This document shows, in pieces, positions 1-12,233 of a stretch of 64,000 nucleotides of DNA. The translations under genes were made by a program, and so were the position numbers. Numbering within the stretch: position 1 is the first letter of the stretch; each line of letters begins with the position of its first letter. The stretch spans positions 10,244,001 through 10,308,000 of the forward strand of contig NC_091013.1 of NCBI RefSeq assembly GCF_041296385.1, read 5' to 3'. Below the pieces are notes generated by a model that was not told where the DNA came from, did no database searches, and saw only the letters and a list, made by a program, of their open reading frames with translations. The stretch is from Aphelocoma coerulescens (lineage: Eukaryota > Chordata > Aves > Passeriformes > Corvidae).

Positions 1-513
1 ATCATTGTTCTGTGAGATAGTAGATAACCTTTCTTTTTTGTTTTTTCTATTGTTTTCAACAATGCTATTAGAATTGTATGTTTTCAGGGTCTGTAGGAAA
101 TGTTGTGTATTGTTTGTTAGTTCACATTTGTATGGCAGGGAGGGGTCTGCATGTTTACCTGAAGCAGTGACCTTTGGAAAGTCTGGATTGCGTATTTCTA
201 CTGTCGTGAAAGTCCTGGTTTCTTTATTTCCCCTACTGATTTTGATGCAATAGAAGCTGTGAATTATAATGCTTGTGTAGAAGACTCCTCCTCTAAGATA
301 CTGCAACGTGTACTTTTTAGTTTTGGTCTGCATGTAGGGACTTCAGATCCAAGTATAGAAAAGAAAATATTCCTAGATTTTCCATGTTTATTTCCTACAA
401 CAAAGACATCTGTCTCTATATACAGTAGTATTAAAGAATTTTGCTTTATAGTTTTGTAAGATTTATAAGTGTTCTAAGCAATATTATTATATACAGGTAT
501 ATTAGTATTATTA

Positions 514-542
514 CACAGCCTGTATTAATAATACAGGCTGTG
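514..542. repeat. Perfect 29-nt palindrome
   Basis: Two 14-nt arms are exact reverse complements around a single central A; the left arm is CACAGCCTGTATTA. In RNA it would form a hairpin with a short loop. The arms end abruptly on both sides. No terminal target duplication or longer inverted repeat was seen, so assignment to a transposon is not supported. Confidence 0.85.
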
Positions 543-2781
543 GTGATCAGTGAGCTAAAGGAAAAAGGAGGAAAAAATAATACCTTTTAAAAGAAAAAGA
601 GTTTTAGGGTGGAGGGTAACAAATTTTTTTTTAAACAATCAAGCTTTATTTAGAAATTCCAGTCCTGAAAGCATAATAACACATAGCAAAAATAAGAACT
701 TCAAAAATAGAAAGATTGTATGGAACAACATGGTGTTTGGACAGAAAGCATTTGTTTTGTTAGAACTTAGTTAAATGTAGCAAAGGAATAATAGATTTAT
801 TTTGATTGAATAAATAATTCTTAGAAATGAAAAAAGGAAATTTCAGATGCTTGATAGTGGTGTCATTAGAGCTGAAACAGTAGTTTAAATAAACTGTGGA
901 TGATGTAGTGAGGCATCAAACTTTAAAAAACAGAAGCATGTTTTAAAAGAGTACAAAATGGAATTTTCTAAAAATTATTACTTGGAAGTTATTACTTGAA
1001 AACAGTAGCAATCTGTTGTGGAATTAGTTCTGAGGGCTGTTTGCAAGTCATTTGGAAAATATTTTGAAAGGAAAAAAAAAAGTGTTTACCTCCTAAGCAT
1101 GAATAAGAAAATAATAAAGATCTGGTTTGACTTAAAGCATAGCTCCCATTAATATGTGTTGAATTGTTATGTGTGTTTAGAGGAAGTCGAAACCACAAAA
1201 AGTGTAGACAGGTGGAAATATGCAAGTTTTTTGTTTGATGTTTATATAGGCAGTCTTCCATGTTTATATTTTCCTACCTCCTTTATTTCTGCTGTAATAT
1301 TTCCAGATTTATTTCTCTCTTTGGTATTTGCACAATATTTTTCTGCTTCTACCAAAGGTGCTTTTTATCTTCATTTGAGCAAAATTACAATTGACTTATG
1401 AACTGTTGGTCCAGTATATTGTTTGTGTTAGCTTCTGAATTGCCAATTCTTGCATACTGCAGTTGATACTTCTTCACTCTAGAAGTATATAAAACATTTT
1501 CCTAACTTCCTTTTGAGAGAAGGTCTTCTGTCAGTTTGAAGTGGTTTGTGCTGTGTTCGGTGGAGAACACATATCAATTTCAGTTCAATATATTTTTGCA
1601 AAAATAAAGCAGGTCTAATATTGATTTTTCTCTGTTTTTTGTTCTAATACTTTGCTTCTGGAGTAATAACAAAAGAATTTCAAAAATAATTCTGTTGTCT
1701 GTCAGAAACAAACAAAAATCATAAACCAGAAAAGGGAGGAGGAGGTGAGGGACAGGGGGGGAGAGAGAGAGCAGAGATAAGGAGCTTGAAAGATTCCTTT
1801 ATAAAATAAATTTTAAAAAAAATCATGCATACACTGATTGTGTCAGGACCATCACATAGGGAGAGCAGCAGCTTCAGATGCAAGTCAAAGACCATCAGAG
1901 AGATGAGGGGAGGATGAAATGAAAAAGGCATTGACTGACTGTTACAGGATTAATAAAGGTGTCATGTTCACTGTGTGCATCCCAAGCTGCTTTGTTGTTT
2001 GTGCTGAGGTGTTTTTCTGTTCAGCACAGCCTATTTCATACACTTAACAAATGACCTTCATTGTTGAGGTGTTAGACATGTAAAAAGAGAGTGACACTTT
2101 AGTTATTCATTTTGGTTTCTATATTCACTGAGAACTTTTGTTTTTTTTAGGGTAGTGTTTTAGGGCAATTGTAATGTTCCTGTACTCAGTTCACTAGGGA
2201 TAACTTGCTTTGAATTTAATAGTAGGATCAAAAAATAAAAGTTCTACAACATTGTTTCCATTCTAAAAGGTACTGAGGTATGATAACAATAAATGACTAC
2301 ATGGTTTGCATGGGTTTTCCCACTTGAATTGCGTTTGCAAAATGAATAAGGAAGTATAATTCCACAGTACATTGTGTTGTATGTTACTCCAGCCCCTCAA
2401 TGTCATTATGTTCAGTATTATTACCTTTTTAAAAGTGTCCTCTAGTCCATTTATAATTGACCACTCCTTTCCAGAGTACATTCCATTTCTGTCCAATACC
2501 TTTGGTCTTAAAAATTACCTTATTTCTCTGACCTCTGTACTTCTATTCACACTCTTAATCACTGTGCTCTTGTATCTTCAAGGAAATGCTTTCTCTGTTA
2601 CGCTGTGCCAACTTTTGCTACTTCTAGTTTTTCCCTGGTTCTCCTGGCTCTTTTAAATTCAGTCTCAAAATCACTCTCTTCTGCAGTGATGGCTTGAACT
2701 AAGTTTTAACTCATTCATGTTCAGCCTCCTAATTTTCCCATTTTTAACATCTCCTTTCACTCTTTAGCCTTGTTCCTGGCT

Positions 2782-2798
2782 TTTTTTTTTTTTTTTTC
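2782..2798. repeat. T homopolymer run
   Basis: An almost pure T tract followed by a C/T-rich stretch. It is not attached to a recognisable retroelement tail on either strand. It probably arose by slippage. Confidence 0.7.
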
Positions 2799-4841
2799 TT
2801 TCTGTCCATATACATGATGGATACTGCAATGAATATGCTATCTAATACCTACAGCTTAGAGTCATGCATTACATTTTAGTGAATATGAGTACATTTCTAT
2901 ATGATATGGGGAAGGATAATATTGCTTGGCAAAATTTAACCTGTAAGGCACCTGTAATTCTTTTCTGCTACATAAGCAATATCAGGATATAAGCAATTTC
3001 AACCTTCTGGTAATCATTTTAAGAGCAAAAATAGCTAATTTATATATATATAAGAATGTACTATGAATAAATAAATAAATCCCAATAGGTGTGAAATTCC
3101 AGAAGTAAGAAATTGCTTTTTGCTACATCTCAACTAGCAAAGGAAAGTGGAAAGGGGAATATGAAAACAAGTACTGAGAAAGAAAGAGTAAAGATAGATA
3201 AGAATATGACTTCAAAATAGTACATTTATAGTGTATTTTTTAAACTGACAATTTCAGAATTACTAGTGTCTATTAGGAATTTAGCAGCTACAAAGCTACG
3301 TATTAGTTGTACATTGTCTCTATAATTAGAATTTAGAATCCTGTAACTCGCTGTTTCATGCCCACCTCATTAGTAATTGTATCTGACTACATCTGAGTAG
3401 TCTCACTTACTCTCCACTGCTTTGTGGCTCAGAAATTTCCTGAGCTGGAGATGGAATCTTTATACTTAAAAGTCCTCAGTGGATTTTTATCCTGTTCTTC
3501 TATCCAGTTGCTGCTCTCTGTAAGCATTTAGGAAAGTTTTCTACATAGGTTTCAGTATTCTAGAAGGACTTCTTGGTAGTTTATTTTTATCTTTTGGAAA
3601 TACTTTAATACTTTCTGTATTAATACCCAATTTATAAACCTGAAGCTCTGCATTCAGAAGAGGAGAAAAACCCCATTGTGACATGTTTGGTTATCATTTT
3701 GACTGATTCTCAGCTTTTGATTTATTATTCAGAACATGTAGCTACAAGCAAGGTAGTTACACTACAGAATTATTAAAAAAACCCAAAACATTAAATCACG
3801 TGAACCTCTTCTGTAACAACCTTTTGGTTAGTGTTTAATTTTAAATTGAAAATATATTCTTTGCAGTGGTTTCCAATGAAGAAGGAGAGCCTCTTTAATA
3901 GAAACTGAAATACATTTTGAGAGAGTTTAAATACAGTATGGATAAACCGTGTAAGAGCCATGAATGGGATATTCAGCCTATTCAAGCAAATTTCACTATC
4001 TAAGATTTTAGATGACTTTGCAAAACCACATATTTTAATAATTCCTTCCAACTCTAATAACACATAATGTTGTTGAATACTCTGAAATCTCCAGGACCTC
4101 AACCTCAACTTCACAGAAACTGATTAGTATGTCCACTAACTGGCTCTTGACCCAGAATCTTTATTTCTCAAAAGAAAAAATCCTAGAGATGTATCTCATT
4201 GTAGTTTATTGCTGTGGCTGTTGATGCTTTCGAAGGCATTTTGATATTGCACTATGTCAATATATAAAAAGAGTTTTGAATTAAAATATTTTGATTGAGA
4301 AGACTGGAGGGTCTTTTATGCACTGGGATAGCACAGATGTTGCTGACAGCAGTAGCAGAAGAGAGAGAGAATAGGAAAAAAGAACAGAAGTAACAACAAC
4401 TGAACGGGATGATAGAAAGAGAAGGCTAATTTTTCTTCCTGATTGAGAGAGCCATATATATACATTTTCATAGTTTTTTGAACTATAAAGCTGTAGAATT
4501 CACAATGAAGTATATGTGGAAAAAAAACTTAATTTTTTTTTCAAATTTTAATCTTGGCCTGCATTTCTGTAATCTTAATCTTGAAGTCTCCATTTGTATT
4601 TTAGCAGGATACATTTTCATGTTTGTTTCTTGATTTGTCTGTTGCCAGAGAGAAAAAGGGTGCAGTCTACATTTCTATCTCAATCTCCTGTATGACATCC
4701 TAAAGAAATAATTCAATGCATTTTTGGACAATCCATTTGCATTTCTCTTGGCTAAGAAATAATTTACCTCTTTCTGTTTAAGTTTTCTGTTTATACATTC
4801 AATAGTTTTTCTCCACGTGGAGATTGTGAGAATACAATTTA

Positions 4842-4960
4842 GAACACAGAACATTTCACAGAACAGTTTAGGCTAGAAGAGACATTGAAGATCTCTGAAT
4901 ACTTTTAAAATTTCTTCCTCAGAGCAGTTTGCTTCAAAGTGGATGTTATTTTAGTCCTAA
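4842..4960 (-). mobile_element. Diverged CR1 LINE 3' fragment (reverse)
   Basis: The + strand starts with a degenerate double CACAGAA-type motif, then a stretch like the reverse complement of the CR1 3' end (TTAGGCTAGAAGAGACATTGA corresponds to the usual TTGGAAGGGACCT region). A stretch resembling CTCAGAGCAG...TTCAAAGT of older CR1 copies follows. It is strongly diverged, so boundaries are approximate. Confidence 0.4.
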
Positions 4961-5970
4961 CTACATTTAGAATTTGCATCTTAAAAATGAAAATTAAGTA
5001 AAAATGACCATTATCTATTCAATCTTGAATATTTCTCCTGCTACTGAATTATACTGTGACCACAACTCAAATTTTAAGGTGATATGATCATCACTAGTGG
5101 GTAAAATTACCTTTTCCTTTTTTGTGTGTATGTGACAGTATAAAACACTATGGAAATTTCTCAAATAATCTGAATTTGCTGATCAGGAGTTACCTTTTTG
5201 GTAGCACTACTGGGGAAAAGGCCCCAGGCTTTCTTGACCTGTGATATGCTTTCATCAGGACCCTGTTACTATTTACTGCCGGAGAGTTCTGTGAAGAGTC
5301 ATTAGTTTATACTGAAAACTTATCCTGGGATGAAAATTTCACCTTTCTTTATGTAGAGTGGAGTCTTATTTATGTATTATATAGAGGCCAAATGATCTCA
5401 CAGTCTACTGCATGACATGACAGTGCCTGAGGTATACTTGCCTTTAAAATGTGCCCTGGTCTTTCATCAGGAAAGGGAAGGTTTGAAGAATGGTAGGTAG
5501 ACTAGCCCTTTCAACAGGAAGAAATCATAATTTTGTTGTAGGTTTATGATGAAAGTAGTTCCATTCAGTCACAAACAGTTGATTTACACATCCACACCTA
5601 GTCCTATTACTGTCTGGAGCCATGGTTCTTAATTGGTTGAATAGGAAGTGCCTTCCTTAGAGAGGCAAGTACTGGTGTCTTGTCACCAGCAATGCTACAA
5701 ACAGAAATGCATTTTATAATCAGAAAAACTCAACAAAATTAAAACAAATAAAGAGGCTGAAAATTTTCCCGGGAGACTTTATAAAAGCAGTATGTTTTGA
5801 TACACTTTGTGTCAAGCAGCTACTAAGCAAAACCTGATTTGATAGTTTTCCAAGTACAGGTGTGTTGAAGAAAGCAATCTAAGGTGAAAACCTTTCGGTG
5901 AAGCACTGACTCACTTGACTGTGTATGCAAAATGAAACAGTTTTTAGCCTGTTAGAAAATTTGATCATTA

Positions 5971-6761
5971 TGTGTAGCTGGCAGCCTTGATTCCTGTCTC
6001 TTGTCTTAATACTATCTTACCTGCCCTCACAGTTCCTAGTCTTAGTCTCTTCCCCAAGCCAATTGATTCCAGGTTTTTTTTCAGTCTTTCAGTTGGTTTA
6101 AGGCAACTTCTACACTCTAGAACTGTTATGAATGGATGTGGGTTTAAATAAGTCTCTGCCTTTTGCCCAGGCCTCTGGCAGCAGGCAGTAGCTTTATTGA
6201 AGTGTCCAGCACCCCAGGACCCACTCTCATTCATAAGTTCTTTAATAATGGCTGATTCAATCCATTATAGAATGAATTATTTATTTAATAGACACAGAAC
6301 TAACAGACATAAGACTTAAACCAGACTATTACTACACAGGAATAAGACAAAAGGGAACGCTAATATAACACGCGGGGTTAAAGGGGTACCATCAATTTTA
6401 CAGCTAGCAAAGAAATAGTATAACTTAGGATCCAATGTTTCTTACCATCCAATTCCTGATGGAGCACACATCAAAATCCTTTCCCTCAATTCCCAGGAAA
6501 GTAACCACGGAATTTGTGTCCAGACTCTGGGAAGAAGTCTTGCACATTTTCAGTGCATGTGTGTAGCAGGCTTCTGCCTCTGTGATAGTTGTGTGGGCTT
6601 TTATAGACATAAGAACCGTGTCTTTTAGTCAAGAAGATTCTTGGCTGGGGGCCTGAGCCCTTTTGGTGCCAGAGATGACCCCATGCTGGGCCTGTGACCC
6701 ACCTGGGTTATCTCTTGCATATGCACCAACCATCTGGAGGAGATAGACATGTCCTGCCACA
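5971..6761 (-). mobile_element. LTR-like block of an endogenous retroelement (reverse), putative
   Basis: Read on the - strand this block has the layout of an LTR: a TGTGGCAGGACATG-like start near 6761, a TATAAAAG box (complement of 6598-6605), AATAAA signals (complements of 6280-6285 and 6193-6198), and an end near 5971-5973 reading ...CTACACA. It is less AT-rich than its surroundings. No matching target-site duplication was found and no internal retroviral region adjoins it, so a degraded solo LTR is the best reading. Family not assigned. Confidence 0.42.
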
Positions 6762-9157
6762 AGAACCCAAGGTGCAAACTTTTGCTTTAGTGCCAATAAG
6801 TTCTTTAGTTGTCTCTTTCAGTCTTTATTTTTACCAGCTGTACCTAGTAGAGTAGTTGAAGAGATTCATTTGCTTTTACCACTTTCCTGTCAATAGTTCC
6901 TACATTTTCCTTCCTTTGTAGTGAGTGTAGTTTCATCAATACTGCCTGGCTCTGTCTTTTCTCTTCAGCATATACCTTGCCTAAGCTCCATTGATTTTTA
7001 ATGACCTAATAATCTGCTACATCTCAAAACTGCAGTTGCAAGGACAGGTCAATTCATCCAGGTGGAAACATATGCAGTAGAAATGGAACCACTGAGAAAA
7101 GTACTAAAAATCTAACTTTTCTCAACTGAGCAAGCAAAATCTGTAATTTTTCAGATTTATCATATGGCCAAACCTTTGTGGATTTTCAGACAAATAGAAA
7201 AAAAAAATCTTTCTTACTCAAGATTCCTTTACAAAGACATTTTTTAAACAGTTAATAAATGGAAGTGCTTGCCTCATTTAGAACAAGGAAGTTGTTAACA
7301 TTATATTAACAAGCAGCCTGAACCAATTTATCTTATAAGTTTTATTACCAGAAATTACTGAACTATTCTGGCTGGACTTATCTGTTGAGAAAACATAGTC
7401 TTGATTATTGAAAAGACCATTTTATCATTTAACATTTTAACAGTCATAATTTTGAAATACAGAGACACATAAAATAAATTTTGTAATGAGAAAGTTGGAG
7501 AAACCGAAAGAATAAGCAGTGGTTTTATTCTTACATGATAGGAGGCATAGTTAGAGAGTGAATAATGTGAACTATTTTCTGAAGCTGTAATCCTGCAAAA
7601 GGAGTGTTCAAAATGAAAAAGATACTCTGAATTTAAATTTGTCTTTACTAAAAAATGTTTCTTTAAAATTTTGTGTCTCTGAGTTTAAAAGCTCTAAACG
7701 TCTAGAGCCTCATTCTTTATCTTTTACAGTGGGACAGGCAGTTTCTGAAGGAAGGAAATATATAATATAAATAAGAGTGCTGGAATAAACCCTGAATGTT
7801 TCCTGTAAAACAACATTCTAAGGTTCTCCAACTATTTTCTAAAACTCAGAATCAGTCTTTATTTATTAATAGAAACATTCTTGAAGAATTTGCGTTCATA
7901 GAACTAATCCTTCTCCTCCCTTTAGGAACATAATGCAATAGCAGGTGAGGAACATTTTGTCCCCTCACTTTCTCACCTTGAAGGGAGTGCAAGCTCATGG
8001 TTTAAATTCTGTGAATTAATTCATACATTTGCCAGGGATACCTCATTTTCCCAGGCTTCTGAAGGTCAGAGGATTTTTATTTTCACTTACTATACTTTAA
8101 ATAAAATCTTCAGAGTCTCTGGGGTCTTTCAGCCCCTACACCCAAGCAGAAGATGGTAAAGTGTACAGAGATTAACATTCTCATCATTTGATCTAGATAT
8201 AATTCATTTATGTCCAAAAGAAAGCAAAGGAAAAAAAAAATAGTCTAGAGGACAACAAATGAGTCCAGAGCAATTTTTTCTTTCTACATCAGTCCATAAG
8301 AACAACCAGGATTATGTTACATGCAAAAGTGGCTGACCATTATTCAAAACAGTCTGTGAGATGACTGCCTGACTAATTCCTAACTACCATGTAACACATG
8401 TTCATTAAATATCTAAATTTCTCATGTCTTTTTCACTGGTGTTGGTCAGTGCTCTCCAAAGTATAGCAAACTTGAGAGGTCGCTGGCTCTGAGACTGATG
8501 TCCCTCAGAGGGGGGTTGCTGTCCACATCCTGCTGTGCTCAGGAGAGCTCAAGGGGTCTCAATTTAGGACCACTGCTTATAGCATCACAAGAGAATTGGC
8601 CTTAGTCATAGTAACTTTCCATCTTGGCCAAAAGTTAGGTCAGTAACTTTCTTTAAATGTTGGATGACAGAACTGTTGTCCCACTCAGGTCGTTATTTCA
8701 TTAGTTTAGGCAAAAAAAAAGAGCTTCCAAGACTGTTCATTAAAAAACAGGAGCTTGTTAGCCGACATAAATTCCTGGGAACAGACAATATTTGTGATGA
8801 GCTCAAGGCTGAGATGCATGAGTATTTCTGAGATGGTTGTGCAGCCCAAGGAGGAGGGAGGGGTGTGGACCATCACAATGAGATTTTGTTGAAGTTTTTA
8901 TTCAGTGAGTGTGTTTTGCTCTAACTGCACCCAGGTTTGTGTTGCATACTCATTAAATGCTTTATTAAGAATAGGTTTTGATTCAAGAATGAAACTGTAT
9001 GCATATTTAGGCAGCTTTTTTTCCTAAGCATAGCCTTCCTAGCATTTTATGGCTATAGCAATTTGACTTCAGCCTGTCCTTACTGTTTCTCATTCTCTTA
9101 AAAAATATGGTTAGAAACAACTATCACGACTTGTATTAGGTGTCTGTATTAATAATG

Positions 9158-9158
<1 letters not shown>

Positions 9159-9189
<31 letters not shown>

Positions 9190-9201
9190 ATATATATATA
9201 T
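9159..9201. repeat. (TA)n microsatellite
   Basis: A run of alternating TA from 9159 to 9187, one interrupting C at 9188, then TA again to 9201. The length is likely polymorphic. Confidence 0.95.
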
Positions 9202-10465
9202 CTGTGTTGTCCATGTGGTATATGCAACACCTTAGAATTTGATTGTTTCCTCACTGGTTTATAAATTTCAAAGAGATTTCATATAAACTCATAAATAAGA
9301 ACACTCACAGTTTGTGCTGTTTGGTTGCCTACCAGTATGATTTATGAAGATCAGAGGTTTTCATTGTTGTTTGTCTTATGTGGATTATTTCATTGTGGTT
9401 TATTCTTCATATTCTAGGATCTACATACTTAAATTTGGGGTTTGTTATGGATGAATAATCTTTACAATAATCTTTGAAACACTACTTTGGTTTTTAATAG
9501 AAAGAGTGTGCCATAAACTTTAGGTCAGTAGTTGTCCACTTCTAAGTGTTTTGTATTCCATTTACAGCTAATTCCACCAATTTCAATAGCTGTTTTTCAT
9601 TTGATATCCAGGGTGAGCAAGGGTGGATTGCTATCTTTTGGAGAGAAAACAGAACTGACAGAAGTAGTAGACGTGAAAAGTAACAGTGTTTATACATGAT
9701 TTTTGTCAACTCAAAAACCACTGTTGCCTCCAAGGAGTGTTTTTTGTCTTGTAGACATTCTATAGTGTTACAATTTTAAAATTCTATGCTTATGTATTTT
9801 TCTTCTAGTCTTTTTTTGTTTTCCTTATGTCAGAAAAAAACCTGGGTTTTTTGTTTTTTTGGTTTTTTTTTTTTTTAATTGAGAACACAATTTGGAATAC
9901 CTGTCAAGAAATTCTTTTGGTTTCTGTTTTTATTAGAGTCTTTTGGTCTTTTTATGCTTTTTCAAGAGAGATTGCAACAGATCTGAAATTAGTCCAGGCA
10001 CCATTTTGTCATAGAAGATCATGAGCCCAAGATTTTGCAAAGCACTTCCATGTGATATTTATGTTAGCATGAGAGAAAGCAGTGAAAATGCTGATTGTTA
10101 GGAAAAATTATACTTAGTAGTTGTTTCTCAGAGGTGTTGCTGGGGGTCATTAGTTAAACACTTGTCATCCATGAGACAGTACTCTGTGTCTGATCTAGAG
10201 AAAGAAGGATTTTCAGATGAAGAATTTTCAAACAAATACAGATAACATAGATTATCACAGATCTCTACAAACATGATATCCCTAGCCTCACTCAACTGTT
10301 AAAGCTTTTTTTTTTCCACTGTAACAGATACAGCTATGTCCCATGAAGTATTGCTATGAAAGAAAAAAAAAAATATTACCTGTGGAAAAAAATGATCAAG
10401 TTATCCCTTTGCACAGTGGAAAAAACTGTATCTTGCCCCAGAAATGTGATGTGGTTGGGTGCAAT

Positions 10466-10501
10466 TTATTACTATTGGAAATAGTTATTACTATTGGAAA
10501 T
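10466..10501. repeat. 19-bp tandem duplication
   Basis: The unit TTATTACTATTGGAAATAG at 10466-10484 is followed directly by a second copy, identical over its first 17 bases, at 10485-10501. This is a simple recent tandem duplication in intron 9. Confidence 0.9.
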
Positions 10502-10849
10502 CTAGAACTACACACAGTCCAAAAATTTATTTGTGCAGAAGGGATATGTGCCGCCCATTTTCTGTGCTTCTTTACTTATATTTCTGTAAGATAATACTTC
10601 CTTTTAACAAAACAAAACAAAAGAAATCCCAGACGATAAAGTTCATCAGATTTCCAAGCCTGCTTTTTCTGATGAGTTTCTCACGCAAGTGGTGATAGAG
10701 TCATGACTATTACCTAGCCTAACACATAGTTAGGGATCTGCCAAAATTGCATGTGATTATTAGATCTGTACAATTCAGAATGAAGCTGTTGTTGTGAAGA
10801 TTGAAAATTTCATTTTTAGTGATTACATGGCATGCATTACACTTCCTGA

Positions 10850-10952
10850 GGTCAGCTGAGTTGGTTGAGCTCTCATCCCATATGGGCCATTCACATAAGA
10901 GTTGGCCTTGATGATCCTCTGGGTTCCTTCCAACTCAGAGCCTTCTGTGTTC
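10850..10952 (+). mobile_element. TguSINE1-like SINE: tRNA-Ile-like head, CR1-like tail, internally deleted
   Basis: The left part reads AGCTGAGTTGGTTGAGC, close to the A-box region of tRNA-Ile (AGCTCAGTTGGTTAGAGC). It jumps directly to CCCATATGGGCCA, matching the tRNA 3' acceptor end (CCCCGTAYGGGCCA). The tail (GTTGGCCTTGATGATCCTC... to TTCCAACTCAGA) is the CR1 3' end type. A tRNA-Ile head with a CR1 tail is the structure of the passerine TguSINE1 family. About 30 nt between the A box and the acceptor end, covering the anticodon arm and part of the B box, are missing, so this copy is probably transcriptionally dead. Confidence 0.72.
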
Positions 10953-11814
10953 CTGCTTGTGGCTCTAGTGATTAACTTTCAGTTCTAAACTGCAATGAAA
11001 GGCTTTATTAGCTGCTGTGAGTGTTTTATTAGCACAAGTATATCAGTAGAAAAAAAATTTGCCAGCTATAAAAACATTAAATGCCTTGGTGTATATATAT
11101 AGATATATTTTTTTTATGAAAGAATAAGCATATTTTTATGTATAGTTTGTTTTTGAAGTAAATTCCTAACAAAGTAGCTAAAATTATTCAGAACTTTTTG
11201 AAAAACTTATGGGAAGGTATTTTCTGTAGCAAATGCATTCCTTGCTTCTCTTATGTCCTTGTTTTCTATTGTTATACTAATCAATAAATACTTGTTGATT
11301 TCTCTTGACTTTAAGCAGTAGACCAGAAATGGGATTTCTGGTCTCATAAGAGACACTCAGCTTCTAAAAAATAATTACAAGGTTGGCTTTTGCAGAAAAG
11401 AGAAATCAACAGTAATGCACTTTTGCTTGGTTTTAAAAAGTTATGATTTCGCATTTGTTTTTGAGCTTTTTTGACTTCCTGGAATGGTTTTCACAAAATG
11501 TGTGTCTGTGGATTGCTCAAGCCTAGCATTGCATGTAGTGTAGAGGTTTGCTGGTTTGGGTTTTTTAAATGTCATGTTTTGCACATATTCTCTGCAAAGC
11601 CAGCAAGCAACTTGCTATTTTTTTGAGTATATCATTTTATGAGCTGCTGTGGTAAATAAGTATCTCCCATTATTCTCATTATTCAGAACACTTGATAGGG
11701 ATTTTGAATACCAGTGTAAAATAACTGATTGAATATGAGATTGTTTTTTAACTGATCTTGGTCAGTTAACTGATTTTGTAGTACTAAGTACTTCTATGTA
11801 TTAGCCATTTGAAT

Positions 11815-11864
11815 TTTTTTTTTTTTTTTTAGAATACAATGGTGTTCCTTTCCTTCCTTTGTAG
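11815..11864 (+). promoter_or_regulatory. Pyrimidine tract and decoy splice acceptor upstream of exon 10
   Basis: A T run at about 11815-11830 and a CCTTTCCTTCCTTTGTAG stretch ending at 11864 form a strong-looking 3' splice site. Use of this AG would add 54 nt in the correct phase, but the added stretch carries an in-frame TAA at 11898-11900. It therefore cannot be the normal exon 10 border. Confidence 0.5.
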
Positions 11865-11918
11865 ATCTGTCTGAGCAGATGCCATTTTCATTGCTCTTAA
11901 AATGTTGGTTTTGATCAG

Positions 11919-12107
11919 TTTTTAGGAAGTGTTGAAGAAAAGACATTTAGCACTGTGCGGATGGGGGCTGGAATGGATCTTGAAAACTACCAAACTGCTT
12001 TAGAAGAAGTTCTCACATGGCTTCTCTCTGCTGAAGATGCATTACAAGCACAAGGAGATATCTCCAATGACGTAGAAGTTGTTAAAGAACAGTTTCACAC
12101 CCACGAG
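11919..12107 (+). CDS. DMD: Dystrophin exon 10 (189 bp): hinge 1 end and spectrin repeat 1 helix A
   Basis: Encodes 63 residues, phase 0 at both ends, the same length as human exon 10 (human residues 321-383). The second part ([17 protein letters not shown], then [19 protein letters not shown]) is nearly identical to human and carries the conserved Trp of spectrin helix A. The first 20 residues ([12 protein letters not shown]...) align without gaps to the hinge 1 end but are poorly conserved. The start follows CAG at 11916-11918; it was chosen because it gives exactly 189 bp in frame. A TAG seven bases further on (11923-11925) would shift the frame. The donor is GAG|GTACAT. Joins exon 11 across only 674 bp. 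Confidence 0.95.
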
Positions 12108-12233
12108 GTACATGTTTATGCTAATCTTTCAGAATGTATTTCTTTTATTCTAGTATCTTTGTTTGTTTTTTGGGGTTTTGTTTTGATTTTTATTAATTTT
12201 GATTCAGAGAATGTAAACTGGAGACTCTGCCCT

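Larger units (their letters stand above)
1..11918 (+). other. DMD: Intron 9, 3' part
   Basis: About 11.9 kb of AT-rich intron upstream of exon 10. Its 5' end and exon 9 are outside the window; no block resembling exon 9 (the Tyr/Thr-rich hinge 1 stretch) was found. Contents seen: a perfect 29-nt palindrome at 514-542, a T homopolymer near 2782-2798, a diverged CR1 fragment at 4842-4960, an LTR-like block at 5971-6761, a (TA)n microsatellite at 9159-9201, a 19-bp tandem duplication at 10466-10501 and a SINE at 10850-10952. The stretches between them show no recognisable coding or RNA signal. Confidence 0.9.

Noticed and set aside
10850..10900. A functional tRNA-Ile gene
   Set aside because: Only the A-box region and the acceptor end are present; the anticodon arm is missing and a CR1 tail follows. 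It fits a SINE, not a gene.
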